DNA of 64,000 nucleotides from Brucella gallinifaecis (GTDB lineage: Bacteria; Pseudomonadota; Alphaproteobacteria; Rhizobiales; Rhizobiaceae), in assembly GCF_006476605.1 (NCBI RefSeq), contig NZ_ML636812.1, positions 1-64,000 on the forward strand. The letters run 5' to 3'. A program made the translations under genes and the position numbers. Below are positions 34,909 to 43,269 of this stretch, piece by piece (the first letter of the stretch is position 1; every line of letters starts with the position of its first letter). The notes under the pieces are model-generated. The model worked only from the letters and a program-made list of their open reading frames with translations. It was not told the origin of the DNA and did not search any database.

Positions 34909-36261
34909 TCAGCGGCCTTTATTGAGGCCCGCGTTTTCCCCGAGCTTTGAATAGAATAAATCAGAAACCCTATCATGAGCTCTGTTCCAGTTGATGAGCG
35001 CAGAGACCAGAGGCCGGTGAAATGCGTGCCAGATTTTAGGCTGCAAGGGGCTGATTGGATGCACCGCTTCCTCAGGCCGCGATAATGCGTGGGCAGCCAG
35101 ATCGCGCCCCATGATCGTGCCGATAGCGATACCACGTCCGCTGAAACCATAGCCCGACCACAGACCGGGTGCGAGCGCGTGGAGCTTTGGGTATTCATCC
35201 ACAGTCATATCGACCCAACCGCCCCAGCTCTCCCCCCATTTCAGGCCTTTGAGCTGCGGATATGTCATTTCAATCCGCCGAATGGCAGAGCGCACATAAG
35301 CCTTCCCATCCATAGCAAAAGGCGGTCCATCAATACCGATCTGCAAACGCCCGTCAGGCCAGATGCGGATACCGGAGTAAAGCTTGCGCGTATCGTTCAA
35401 TGACTGACGACCCGGCAATACGGTCGCGAGCTGTGTTTTATTCAATGGTTCACTGACAATCTGGTAGGCGCGCACCGGAAAAACCTCGCGCCCTATCGCG
35501 GGGAAAAGCGCGTTACTCGTAAAGGCATTGGTCGCAAGCAAAACTGCGTCAGCCCTTATCTCACCGCCATTCGTCTTGGCGACCCAGCCGCTTTTGTCGC
35601 GCCGCAATCCAAGAACTGCGGTTTTCTCATGAATAAGCGCACCAGCCCCGATTGCCGCGCGTGCCAGACCGCGGGCATAGCCCAATGGATTGAGTGACCC
35701 ACCGCGGCGGTCGTGAAGCGCTACACGATAACGCGGACTACCCGTCACAGTCCTGCAATCATCGCCTTCCAGCAATTCGACCGGATATCCGCGTCGTACA
35801 AGGTCCTCAACGGTTCTTGCCAGACCCGCCTCTTTCGAGGGTATATGGGCTGCAATCAGATTACCCGTGCGCACAACGTCACACGTCATCCCATGTTTTT
35901 CGACCAGACCGAAAACAAGGTCGGGCGCATGCGCGGCAGCTTGATTAATGCGTTCGGCCACATCGGAAGGAAAATCTGTTTCTATTTGCGCTGGCATGAA
36001 TTTGGCTGAAGCCGCAACCTGTCCCCATGCGCGACCTGAGCCACCCCAACCGATATGCCGCGCATCCAGCACACGCACATCAACACCGGCTTCAGCCAAT
36101 GTCAGAGCCGCAGAAAGACCGGTGAACCCTGCACCAACCACAATCACATCTGCTTTTGCATCGGCCTCAAAATTATGTGTTTCAGGTGCACTTTCAGTCC
36201 GCGCATCAAAGTAATGCGAAACGGGCTGCTGGCGGGCAGAAAGCAGGAAAGATGGCTTCAT
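34909..36261 (-). CDS. DAO-family FAD-dependent oxidoreductase (PuuB/OrdL-like)
   Basis: The 450-residue protein has the FAD motif VIVVGAGFTGLSAALTLAEAG about 40 residues from the N terminus, preceded by the HYFDAR segment typical of OrdL/PuuB gamma-glutamylputrescine-oxidase-like enzymes. GWGGSGRAWGQVAAS and the C-terminal GYGFSGRGIAIGTIMG complete the fold. It likely oxidises a primary or secondary amine or amino acid with oxygen or a carrier as acceptor. It is the first gene of the minus-strand operon, facing the Ldh2-family gene. An in-frame start seven codons upstream (36282) is possible; ribosome-site support is weak for both. Confidence 0.82.
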   Translation of the reverse strand: MKPSFLLSARQQPVSHYFDARTESAPETHNFEADAKADVIVVGAGFTGLSAALTLAEAGVDVRVLDARHIGWGGSGRAWGQVAASAKFMPAQIETDFPSDVAERINQAAAHAPDLVFGLVEKHGMTCDVVRTGNLIAAHIPSKEAGLARTVEDLVRRGYPVELLEGDDCRTVTGSPRYRVALHDRRGGSLNPLGYARGLARAAIGAGALIHEKTAVLGLRRDKSGWVAKTNGGEIRADAVLLATNAFTSNALFPAIGREVFPVRAYQIVSEPLNKTQLATVLPGRQSLNDTRKLYSGIRIWPDGRLQIGIDGPPFAMDGKAYVRSAIRRIEMTYPQLKGLKWGESWGGWVDMTVDEYPKLHALAPGLWSGYGFSGRGIAIGTIMGRDLAAHALSRPEEAVHPISPLQPKIWHAFHRPLVSALINWNRAHDRVSDLFYSKLGENAGLNKGR

Positions 36262-36282
36262 AATGCTCTGGCATTCACGCAT

Positions 36283-36542
36283 GCATCCATATGGATGATC
36301 ATATTAGAAAACAAGCATTTTAATGACACAGGCAAGCCAGAACTGCGCGGTACCCGATACTATATCGTGCTATATATAAAGAATAATATTCTAATTTTAT
36401 GGCATATGACGCAAATTCAAAAATCTATGATTTGTTATATAAGAGATGCCTTAGAATTTGCTGGAAATAACGATATGAAGCAAGTTATCCATCACAGGGC
36501 CACTCTGCAATCCTCTCAAATACCACATCCACGGACAATCCT
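36283..36542. promoter_or_regulatory. Divergent AT-rich promoter region
   Basis: The 260-bp region separates the FAD-oxidoreductase operon from the Ldh2/DpkA-family gene and must hold promoters for both. It is strikingly AT-rich. Short dyads such as ATATCGTGCTATAT (36363-36376) are present, but I cannot assign a regulator; none is encoded next to it. Confidence 0.4.
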
Positions 36543-37550
36543 ATGAACAGACACATGTCAAAAGATGAAGCCCTGCGATTTGTTCAGGTCATCTTGATCA
36601 AAAACGGCGCCGATGGGCGGGTTGCTGACATTATTGCGGACTGTCTTGTTCGTGCCGAGTGTGATGGTGTGCACAGTCATGGTTTGGCTCGCCTTCCCGA
36701 TCATATCGCTTCAATCCGGGCAGGATGGGCAAACCCCACCACATTGCCCGATATTACAGAAGTCCGCAGCGGTATTTTACGTGTGGATGGCAATAATGGC
36801 TTCACTCCTGTTGCAGCGAAGCTTGCACGTGAGCAACTCGCTGATATGGCACGGCGTGAAGGCATGGCCGCGCTCTGTGCACGCAACTCCCATCATATTG
36901 GTGCTTTATGGTGTGATATTGAGCCCTTGGCAGAGATGAACTTCGTTGCTTTCAACTTCGTCCACTCGCGCCCACGTATGGCGCCTTATGGAGCGAGCAA
37001 AGCCTTGATTGGCACAAATGCCATGGCCTTTTCGTTTCCCGACGGGAAAGGCGGCGCTATCACTTTCGATCAGGCTTCAAGTCTGCTGTCACTGGGTGAT
37101 GTAAGGCTTCATGCTCAGCAGGACAAGGAATTGCCGGAAGGCGTGGGGCTGACGCGTAGCGGGCTTCCCACCACAGACGCTTCCGAAATTATGGCGGGAG
37201 GACCCTTGCTACCATTTGGTGGACACAAGGGAGCGTCAATCGCCATGATGGTCGAAGTGATGGCGGCAGCCATGACTGGGGCCGCTTTTGGTTTTGAAGA
37301 TCGCTCTTCTGCCTATCCAGGTGCGGCAAGCTCCAATGCCGGTCAGTTTCTGCTAGTATTATCTCCCGAAGCCACATCGGGAAACAGTGCAATGGAACGT
37401 TTCGCGGATTTCGTCACACATCTTCATTCCGATCCCGCTGTGCGATTGCCTGGCGAGCGGCGACACGCCAACCGGGCAAAAACCGAGACAGAAGGTTTGA
37501 TCATCGGCGAGGATCTGGCCCAGCGCCTTTCTGCACTTCAGGATGACTGA
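36543..37550 (+). CDS. Ldh2-family NAD(P)-dependent oxidoreductase (DpkA/MDH type)
   Basis: The 335-residue protein belongs to the malate/L-lactate/ureidoglycolate dehydrogenase fold, unrelated to Rossmann dehydrogenases. The catalytic His is in GVHSHGLARLP (about residue 46), ARNSHHIGALW carries the second conserved His, and GTNAMAFSFP and PFGGHKGASIAMMVEVM are the cofactor-pocket motifs. In this genomic setting the best guess is a delta1-piperideine-2-carboxylate/pyrroline-2-carboxylate reductase (DpkA), which would reduce cyclic imines made by the D-amino-acid oxidoreductases. A lactate- or malate-type role cannot be excluded. Its 3' end overlaps the convergent OYE gene by 13 bases. Confidence 0.85.
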   Translation: MNRHMSKDEALRFVQVILIKNGADGRVADIIADCLVRAECDGVHSHGLARLPDHIASIRAGWANPTTLPDITEVRSGILRVDGNNGFTPVAAKLAREQLADMARREGMAALCARNSHHIGALWCDIEPLAEMNFVAFNFVHSRPRMAPYGASKALIGTNAMAFSFPDGKGGAITFDQASSLLSLGDVRLHAQQDKELPEGVGLTRSGLPTTDASEIMAGGPLLPFGGHKGASIAMMVEVMAAAMTGAAFGFEDRSSAYPGAASSNAGQFLLVLSPEATSGNSAMERFADFVTHLHSDPAVRLPGERRHANRAKTETEGLIIGEDLAQRLSALQDD

Positions 37551-38647
37551 ACGAGCAGATCACGGAATTGGCGCGGCTGACTGCGCAAATATTGCGGAGC
37601 AGCTTCAATTTTTTCCCCGAAATGGGCCGCAGCATGCCATGGCCAGCGCGGATCATAAAGAACTGTACGCGCAAGAGCTACGAGATCCGCATCACCTGTT
37701 GCCAGAATGGCCTCTGCCTGCTCGAATTCCGTAATCAGTCCGACGGCAACCACCGGCATATTTGTCTCTGCCTTCACAGCCCTTGATAGCGGTACCTGAT
37801 AGCTCGGCCCGACCGGAATTGCCTGCCGCGCATCAAGCCCACCGCTCGAAACATGAATGGCAGCACAGCCGCGCTTTTCGAGTTCCTGCGCGAAGGCAAT
37901 GGTCTGCTCAATATCCCATCCCTGCTCGACCCAGTCAGTGCCGGAAACGCGCACTGTTACAGGTCGCTCGGCAGGAAAGACTGAACGAACGGCATCGAAC
38001 ACTTCGAGTGGAAAGCGTAGACGATTTTCCAGAGATCCTCCATATTCATCCTCGCGCTGATTTGAAAGCGGCGACAAAAACTGATGCAGAAGATAACCAT
38101 GCGCGGCATGAACCTGAACTGCATCCAGTCCAAGACGGCCAGCACGGCGCGCAGCTTCGGCAAACGCATCGCGAAGCGCTTTCAAGGTATCCTTGTCGGC
38201 TGCTACAGGCGCATTATCATTCGGACTGAAAGGCAAGGCGGAAGGTGCAATCGTTTGCCAACCATTGGTTTTATCGGGAGCAATCTGGGCTCCGCCGTTC
38301 CATGGCAGGTCCGTGGACGCTTTGCGTCCTGCATGCGCCAACTGGATAGCTATGGGCACATTCGACCATTTACGAATGCCTGAGAGAGTGCGTCCCAACG
38401 CAGCTTCACATTTGTCCGAATAAAGGCCGACATCTGCGTAACTGATGCGCCCTTCTGGAGCCACCGCCGTCGCTTCGATCGTGAGCAAGCCTGCACCCGA
38501 CAAAGCAAGATTCCCAAGATGCATGAGATGCCAATCAGTGGTCTCACCATTTTCTGCGGAGTATTGGCACATCGGCGCAATGACAATGCGATTGCTCAGC
38601 TTTAATGCACCAATATTGATGGGAGAAAACAGTTGCGTCTGACTCAT
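37538..38647 (-). CDS. NADH:flavin oxidoreductase, YqjM-type Old Yellow Enzyme
   Basis: The 369-residue FMN-binding TIM barrel is a class II OYE. The flavin-tuning Cys is in APMCQYSAENG (about residue 26), IEATAVAPEGRIS follows, the substrate-binding His pair lies in HAAHGYLLHQFLSPLSNQREDEYGG, and the C-terminal VALARTVLYDPRWPWHAA phosphate region is present. It reduces activated C=C bonds of enones or nitro compounds with NAD(P)H. It stands alone and is convergent with the Ldh2-family gene, overlapping it by 13 bases. A link to the neighbouring amino-acid catabolism is not shown. Confidence 0.9.
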   Translation of the reverse strand: MSQTQLFSPINIGALKLSNRIVIAPMCQYSAENGETTDWHLMHLGNLALSGAGLLTIEATAVAPEGRISYADVGLYSDKCEAALGRTLSGIRKWSNVPIAIQLAHAGRKASTDLPWNGGAQIAPDKTNGWQTIAPSALPFSPNDNAPVAADKDTLKALRDAFAEAARRAGRLGLDAVQVHAAHGYLLHQFLSPLSNQREDEYGGSLENRLRFPLEVFDAVRSVFPAERPVTVRVSGTDWVEQGWDIEQTIAFAQELEKRGCAAIHVSSGGLDARQAIPVGPSYQVPLSRAVKAETNMPVVAVGLITEFEQAEAILATGDADLVALARTVLYDPRWPWHAAAHFGEKIEAAPQYLRSQPRQFRDLLVQSS

Positions 38648-38950
38648 GATCCGCTCAGCCTCAGTTGAAATATTCGAATTCGACCGCCCGATACTGGGTT
38701 TGAAAATTACCCTGAGGTCTAATCCTATGGAACTACCGTTACAAGCTCTTTAGTTGGAGTATAAGAACCTCATTTGCACTCACATTTTGAATATAATCCC
38801 AAGCGATATTACTGTTCTGGAAATGGCGCATTGATTTGGACAAGGGAGCTTTCATTTTTGCCGAGCTCATGGTTTTGGTGATAACCAGCTTTTTATGGAG
38901 TTCACTGGTGCTGACATATTGATTAAAACGCTCTCAAAAGTCATGTTGTG
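38648..38950. other. Intergenic gap upstream of the OYE gene
   Basis: About 300 bp between the OYE start and the recognisable IS6 relic. No gene or clear hairpin is seen; the right part may be further eroded IS6 sequence. Confidence 0.4.
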
Positions 38951-39111
38951 GCAAATGTCAATTATCGCGCGCATAAAGGACTGAACAATCGAATAGAGAA
39001 TTCACACTCACCATTTCGTAACGACAGTGAACTCGGTAAGATTTTCAGTCGATTGGATCATTGCAGTACTTTGTATCAATTTTCTCAGCTACCCAAAACT
39101 CCTTTGTTTTA
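38951..39111 (+). pseudogene. Decayed IS6-family transposase fragment
   Basis: One frame reads ANVNYRAHKGLNNRIENSHS and continues PFRNDSELGKIFSRLDH before a stop. The HKGLNNRxENSH block is the diagnostic catalytic-Glu region of IS6/IS26-type DDE transposases, and the downstream residues follow the family's C-terminal pattern loosely. The N-terminal catalytic domain and both ends are unrecognisable. More eroded sequence may extend to about 39250. Confidence 0.65.
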
Positions 39112-39339
39112 AAAGAATTAATCTTTCCGCTAATCAGAGCCAAGCGCATCGTTAAAGTGCTATCGCTGGATGGAAAGCAGCGTCTATCAAACTTGCCTGA
39201 AATTCACCGATTGGCTTCAATACTTATGAGCTTTCAAACAATGTAACAGCACCAATAAAAGGCCAAGACTTAGATCAACCCGACATCGCCCCATCGCAGT
39301 AGAAATAATTCAGAAAAAACTGCTAAGGTCTATCTAAAA

Positions 39340-40065
39340 TCAGATTTGTACAGAATACGTTTCTGCATTAACCTTGTGATGCGCTTTGATTTCGGCAGCA
39401 ACAAGCTCTTGCAGCTTCCATAAATTGCGGTCGCGAATACCTTTTTCTTCCAGGTGCCTGACGGTGTGATAAAGGTATTCGGCGCATGATCCAACATGAC
39501 CACAGGCGCGTGCCAAAACATGCGCCACAGACTCCAGCGATAAGCCATTTAGCACTCGGTCGCCACGCGGTCCGGCCCAGAAGGTCAAAGCGCGAACAGG
39601 GCCTTCCGGTGTGTCGACCGCGACCCAGCGGATGCTGTAAGCGTCACTCATTGAACTGATTTCACGGCGGATCATACGCTGTATCTGCGCAAGCCGGTCT
39701 TCTTCCGATAAACGAAAAACAATCCCGTTGCAGCTACCGCCACGCCTTAATGCGAGCATTAGTCCGGGTTGGCTTTGAGTGCCGCGCCAGCGAGTCAATC
39801 TAAGACAGAAAGAGCGATGCCAGCCCTTCACGCCGCCATGGCGCCAGCCAACAGCATTAAAGTCAGGCTTCCAAATAAGCGAACCGTAGGCAAAGACCCA
39901 TAGTGGTGTGTCTCCACTCTCAAGAAACAGCTTTTCCGACAGGGCTTCAACATCTTGATCTGTTATGGGAATTCGATGAGGCTCTGGCCCCCGATCAACT
40001 TCAGTCCGAATGCTTAATGAAACCAATTCCTCAGTCAGGGTCATTCTGGATGCAAAATCACTCAC
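39340..40065 (-). CDS. Gamma-glutamylcyclotransferase, ChaC family
   Basis: The 241-residue protein has the GGCT-fold nucleotide of the family, LWVFAYGSLIWKPDF (about residues 55-69), and continues CNGIVFRLSEED and YLYHTVRHLEEKGIRDRNLWKLQELV as in ChaC proteins, which cleave glutathione to 5-oxoproline and Cys-Gly in the cytoplasm. The start is GTG at 40065, supported by AGGA about nine bases upstream; the internal ATG seven codons later has no ribosome site. It stands alone between IS6 debris and a small orphan gene. Confidence 0.85.
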   Translation of the reverse strand: MSDFASRMTLTEELVSLSIRTEVDRGPEPHRIPITDQDVEALSEKLFLESGDTPLWVFAYGSLIWKPDFNAVGWRHGGVKGWHRSFCLRLTRWRGTQSQPGLMLALRRGGSCNGIVFRLSEEDRLAQIQRMIRREISSMSDAYSIRWVAVDTPEGPVRALTFWAGPRGDRVLNGLSLESVAHVLARACGHVGSCAEYLYHTVRHLEEKGIRDRNLWKLQELVAAEIKAHHKVNAETYSVQI

Positions 40066-40140
40066 TGTGCTTTTCCTGTTGAACCCAATTTCACTTTCTA
40101 CAATTCACACGGCAAATATGAAACGAATTTGGCATTTTAC

Positions 40141-40413
40141 TCAAGGCCTGAAAGAGGCTCTTGCATCATCAAGCTGGCGGATACTGGAAAACAGCGATTC
40201 ACGATCTAATAAGTGACGCTCGAACAATGCGATAAAGGTTGTATTATCGGCAACATGCGGAAGAGGAGCCGACTGCGCTCGACGCAGGCTGTCATTTGCA
40301 GCCTGTTTTGCAACTTCAACAGCAGTCAATAAGGATGCGATGGTTCCTCGATCTTTCAAGCATTGGCCATAACCCTTTGATAAAGAGTGCTGATAATCTG
40401 ACTGAGTTTGCAT
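40141..40413 (-). CDS. Small orphan protein of 90 residues
   Basis: The ATG at 40413 is preceded by a GGAGA ribosome site. The protein (MQTQSDYQHSLSKGYGQCL..., ending ARASFRP) is hydrophilic and helix-prone with no recognised domain. The frame is open upstream to 40686, but that part reads poorly and lacks a better start. It is followed by the ChaC gene on the same strand after about 75 bp. Function unknown; it could also be non-coding. Confidence 0.4.
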   Translation of the reverse strand: MQTQSDYQHSLSKGYGQCLKDRGTIASLLTAVEVAKQAANDSLRRAQSAPLPHVADNTTFIALFERHLLDRESLFSSIRQLDDARASFRP

Positions 40414-40993
40414 CGTGATCACATCTCCTATCAATAGCACTGATGATCTATTGTTTATGCGCTTATTGTACGTTCTTGAACGCCACTGAAGCGAGGTACT
40501 CAAAGCTATATCTTTACCACGATTTGAAATATCGACACTTTGATGGGCAAAGCTGAGCAAAAAACCGCCTCTTGGCAGCTCATGTAACAAAAATCGCGCT
40601 TGCGCTGTCGCTCTGTCTTCTCGTCTGGAAAATAAGCTTTTTGATTTCGTGCGAACCCTGAAAACGCACAATACCTTGTCATACATCCTCCCCTCAGGAT
40701 TGACTTATCGCCGTCCCACTTGATTTAAGAAAAAAGACTGACCTATGTTACTTGCGCAAAAGCTCATAACGTCGCCATGATAAAGTAGATATGCACCTCC
40801 ACATGTCACAATTTTAAGTACACATCCAATGATAATCGCGAAAATTCCAATTTCAAACGTTTACCATTCAGTATCCTCACAGCATGAAACACACTTAATG
40901 CAGATTTTATCAGCGACTTATTTTGTAGAAAACTAAAATCAATGAAACGCGAACGGCGCAATCACCCGCCGCCCAATAGTGTTGTCAGTAATA
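40414..40993. other. Intergenic gap, no gene seen
   Basis: About 580 bp without a credible gene between the orphan ORF and the LLM cluster. The right part is AT-rich. No IS ends, tRNA or terminator were recognised. Confidence 0.4.
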
Positions 40994-42262
40994 TCAAGCT
41001 GATAGGCCTATATTGCCTTTTAATGTACTTGTCGAATATTCTTCACGATAGACACCCTTGTCCTGCAAAATAGGAATGACCTTTTCGACAAATTCATCAA
41101 AGCCGCCTGGCGTGAGATGTGGTGCAAAAACGAATCCATCAGCGGCATCGGCCTGAACATAGGTGTTGATTTCATTCGCAATAGTTTCCGGCGTACCAAC
41201 AAATTCCTGTCGCGCTGTAACCTTGATAATCAGATCGCGTATGCTGAGTTTATCCTGTTCAGCAAGCTTGCGCCATGCTCGCGCGGTATCGATGCGGTCA
41301 TCATAACGGTTGGCACGCCCCAGAGCCAATTGGTCATGTGAAACATCCGGTTCCAGTTCCGGCAGAGGCCCATCCGGGTCATAACTGGAAAGATCACGGT
41401 TCCAAACCTGTTCCAGAAACGTAATGGCAGATTTAGGGCTAACCTGCTGAAGACGGATTTGACGCAGCTTGTGCTGAGCATCCTCTTGTGTATCGCCGAC
41501 AACAAAATTTGCCCCCGGTAAAATTTTGAGTGAATCGGGACTGCGTCCATAATGTGCCAGACGTTGTTTGACATCGCGGTAGAACTGCTGACCGGCTTCA
41601 AGTGTGCCATGCCGCGAATAAATAACGTCGGCATGACTTGCGGCCAGCTCCCGGCCTTCTTCAGAGTCACCAGCTTGAGCAATTACAGGCGCACCTTGCG
41701 GTAATGGTGCTAAATCAGAAAGGCCAGCAATATCAAAGTGCCTGGATTTGAATGAAAAGGCACCGCCCGCCCAGATTTTCTGAGCAGCATCCAGGAATTC
41801 TCGTGCCCGTTCATAGCGTTCCTTGAATGGCAGATGATCGCCCCGTCTGAAATTCGCGCCCGTGAATGCGCCGGGCGAAGTCACTACATTCCAGCCAGCA
41901 CGACCAGCCGAAAGGTGATCAAAAGTCGCGAGTTGTCGTGCAAGCGCATAAGGCTCGTTGAACGTGGTTGTCAGCGTGCCAATCAGTCCGACATTTTCGG
42001 TAATAGCAGAAAGGGCGGTCAGAATGGCCAGTGTATTCGGGCGGCCTGCAACATCAAGCTCGTGCAACTTGCCCTTTTGCTCGCGTACCCGCAAACCTTC
42101 CGCAAGAAAGATAAAATCAAATTTTCCGCGTTCGATTGTTTTGGCAAAATGCCTGAACGAAGAAAACTCGATCTGGCTGCCTGCGGCCGGATCGCTCCAG
42201 ACTGTGAAATTATTGACACCCGGAAATTGTGCTCCGAGAATAACCTGCTTCAGCTTTGTCAT
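40994..42262 (-). CDS. LLM-class flavin-dependent monooxygenase (NtaA/SnaA/DszA type)
   Basis: The 422-residue protein is a two-component FMN monooxygenase of the NtaA/SnaA/DszA group. Landmarks are FDFIFLAEGLRV, VGLIGTLTTTFNEPYALARQLATFDHLSAGRAGWNVVTS, ERYERAREFLDAAQKIW, PVIAQAGDSEEGRELAASHADVIYS and FVGTPETIANEI. It uses FMNH2 supplied by a separate reductase to oxygenate a C-N, C-S or similar bond. No flavin reductase gene is in the window. GAAGGAAGG precedes the start. It ends the minus-strand half of the LLM cluster. Confidence 0.88.
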   Translation of the reverse strand: MTKLKQVILGAQFPGVNNFTVWSDPAAGSQIEFSSFRHFAKTIERGKFDFIFLAEGLRVREQKGKLHELDVAGRPNTLAILTALSAITENVGLIGTLTTTFNEPYALARQLATFDHLSAGRAGWNVVTSPGAFTGANFRRGDHLPFKERYERAREFLDAAQKIWAGGAFSFKSRHFDIAGLSDLAPLPQGAPVIAQAGDSEEGRELAASHADVIYSRHGTLEAGQQFYRDVKQRLAHYGRSPDSLKILPGANFVVGDTQEDAQHKLRQIRLQQVSPKSAITFLEQVWNRDLSSYDPDGPLPELEPDVSHDQLALGRANRYDDRIDTARAWRKLAEQDKLSIRDLIIKVTARQEFVGTPETIANEINTYVQADAADGFVFAPHLTPGGFDEFVEKVIPILQDKGVYREEYSTSTLKGNIGLSA

Positions 42263-42279
42263 TTTCCCGGTTCCTTCCT

Positions 42280-43254
42280 TCAGGCGGCAGTCGAATAACG
42301 ATTGAGTGCTTCGGGCAGACCAAACCGCGCCCGTAGCGTAGTGCCTTTCGTCTCACGGATGAGGTTGTGGGCGTGCAACGCCGGCAGCAATTCTTTCAAA
42401 ACAAAATCGCTTTGCGATTGCGGGTCAGACAAAAGCAACCTTATGCCGAAAGCACCCCATGCTTTGTTCTCGGTGATGTTATCGATTATTTCCCGAACAT
42501 CAGGTTTGTCTGAAAGCGTGAGATCTGCAATGACCAAAGAAGCTGCACTTGCTGCTTTTATAAGCGGTTGATTTTGTGAAACCAAAACTACATCTGCGCT
42601 TTGCACAGCAGTCAGGTCATCAACATTCGAAAGCGTTGCGGCGATGATTGGTTGTCCCTGCGGCGGTCGGGGAGTGATCGAAGGCCCGAGTACGCGAAAA
42701 TTCTCGCTCTCGAAATTGATGTAATGAAGTTTGGATGCATCAAGGAAACGCTGTGTTTGCTTATCACGGATGACGGCATCGTCCTCCCAGCTATCCCAAA
42801 GCCTGCGGATAACCTCAATTGCGTCCTTTGTGTCAGTAATAAGCGCCTGTTGATCAAGTGACGGATAACCGTTCAATGTGCCCGTTGCCTTGTGCGTTTC
42901 GTGATTGCGATCCTCTGTAAGTCGCTGTGCGAGAAGACCGGCTCGTCCTTCGCTGACATAATCAAGTGTCGCAATCGCGGTAGAAACATGAAACGGTTCC
43001 AGAAAATTCAGCGGAGCCCCTGCAATAATACCAATATTATTGAGATGTGGTGCCAGCCAGTTTGCCAGCAGAATGGCATCCAGACCGTCATTACTTTGGG
43101 CCGCGAATTCATCTTCCAATGTCAGAAAGGCAAATGCATTGTCAAACGGCTTTGCCAGTTCCGTCCAGAATTGTCGCAGCGATGTGTTGTTATTTTGAGG
43201 CTTGGTTGCTGCGCTGATGCCAATGCCGAAAAGCAGACCGTCAGATTGCGTCAT
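42280..43254 (-). CDS. Luciferase-like (LLM) protein, divergent member
   Basis: The 324-residue protein has the LLM TIM-barrel framework (EPFHVSTAIATLDYVSEGRAGLLAQRL matches the ARQLATLDHLSGGR block; PPQGQPIIAATLSNVDDLTAVQSADVVLVS matches the PQG-P-I-QAG block). It is shorter and more divergent than its neighbours, with the flavin-contacting QAG replaced by AAT, so its FMN binding and activity are uncertain. It may be an accessory or divergent oxidoreductase. It follows the next LLM gene by 16 bases, so they are co-transcribed. Confidence 0.78.
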   Translation of the reverse strand: MTQSDGLLFGIGISAATKPQNNNTSLRQFWTELAKPFDNAFAFLTLEDEFAAQSNDGLDAILLANWLAPHLNNIGIIAGAPLNFLEPFHVSTAIATLDYVSEGRAGLLAQRLTEDRNHETHKATGTLNGYPSLDQQALITDTKDAIEVIRRLWDSWEDDAVIRDKQTQRFLDASKLHYINFESENFRVLGPSITPRPPQGQPIIAATLSNVDDLTAVQSADVVLVSQNQPLIKAASAASLVIADLTLSDKPDVREIIDNITENKAWGAFGIRLLLSDPQSQSDFVLKELLPALHAHNLIRETKGTTLRARFGLPEALNRYSTAA

Positions 43255-43269
43255 GACTTTATTCCGATC

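Noticed and set aside
36363-36376. AT-rich dyad as an operator of the D-amino-acid locus
   Set aside because: Many short AT dyads occur by chance in this very AT-rich stretch, and no regulator is encoded nearby.
40414-40686. Upstream extension of the small orphan ORF
   Set aside because: The open frame continues, but the better ribosome site is at 40413 and the extra residues look like translated non-coding sequence.
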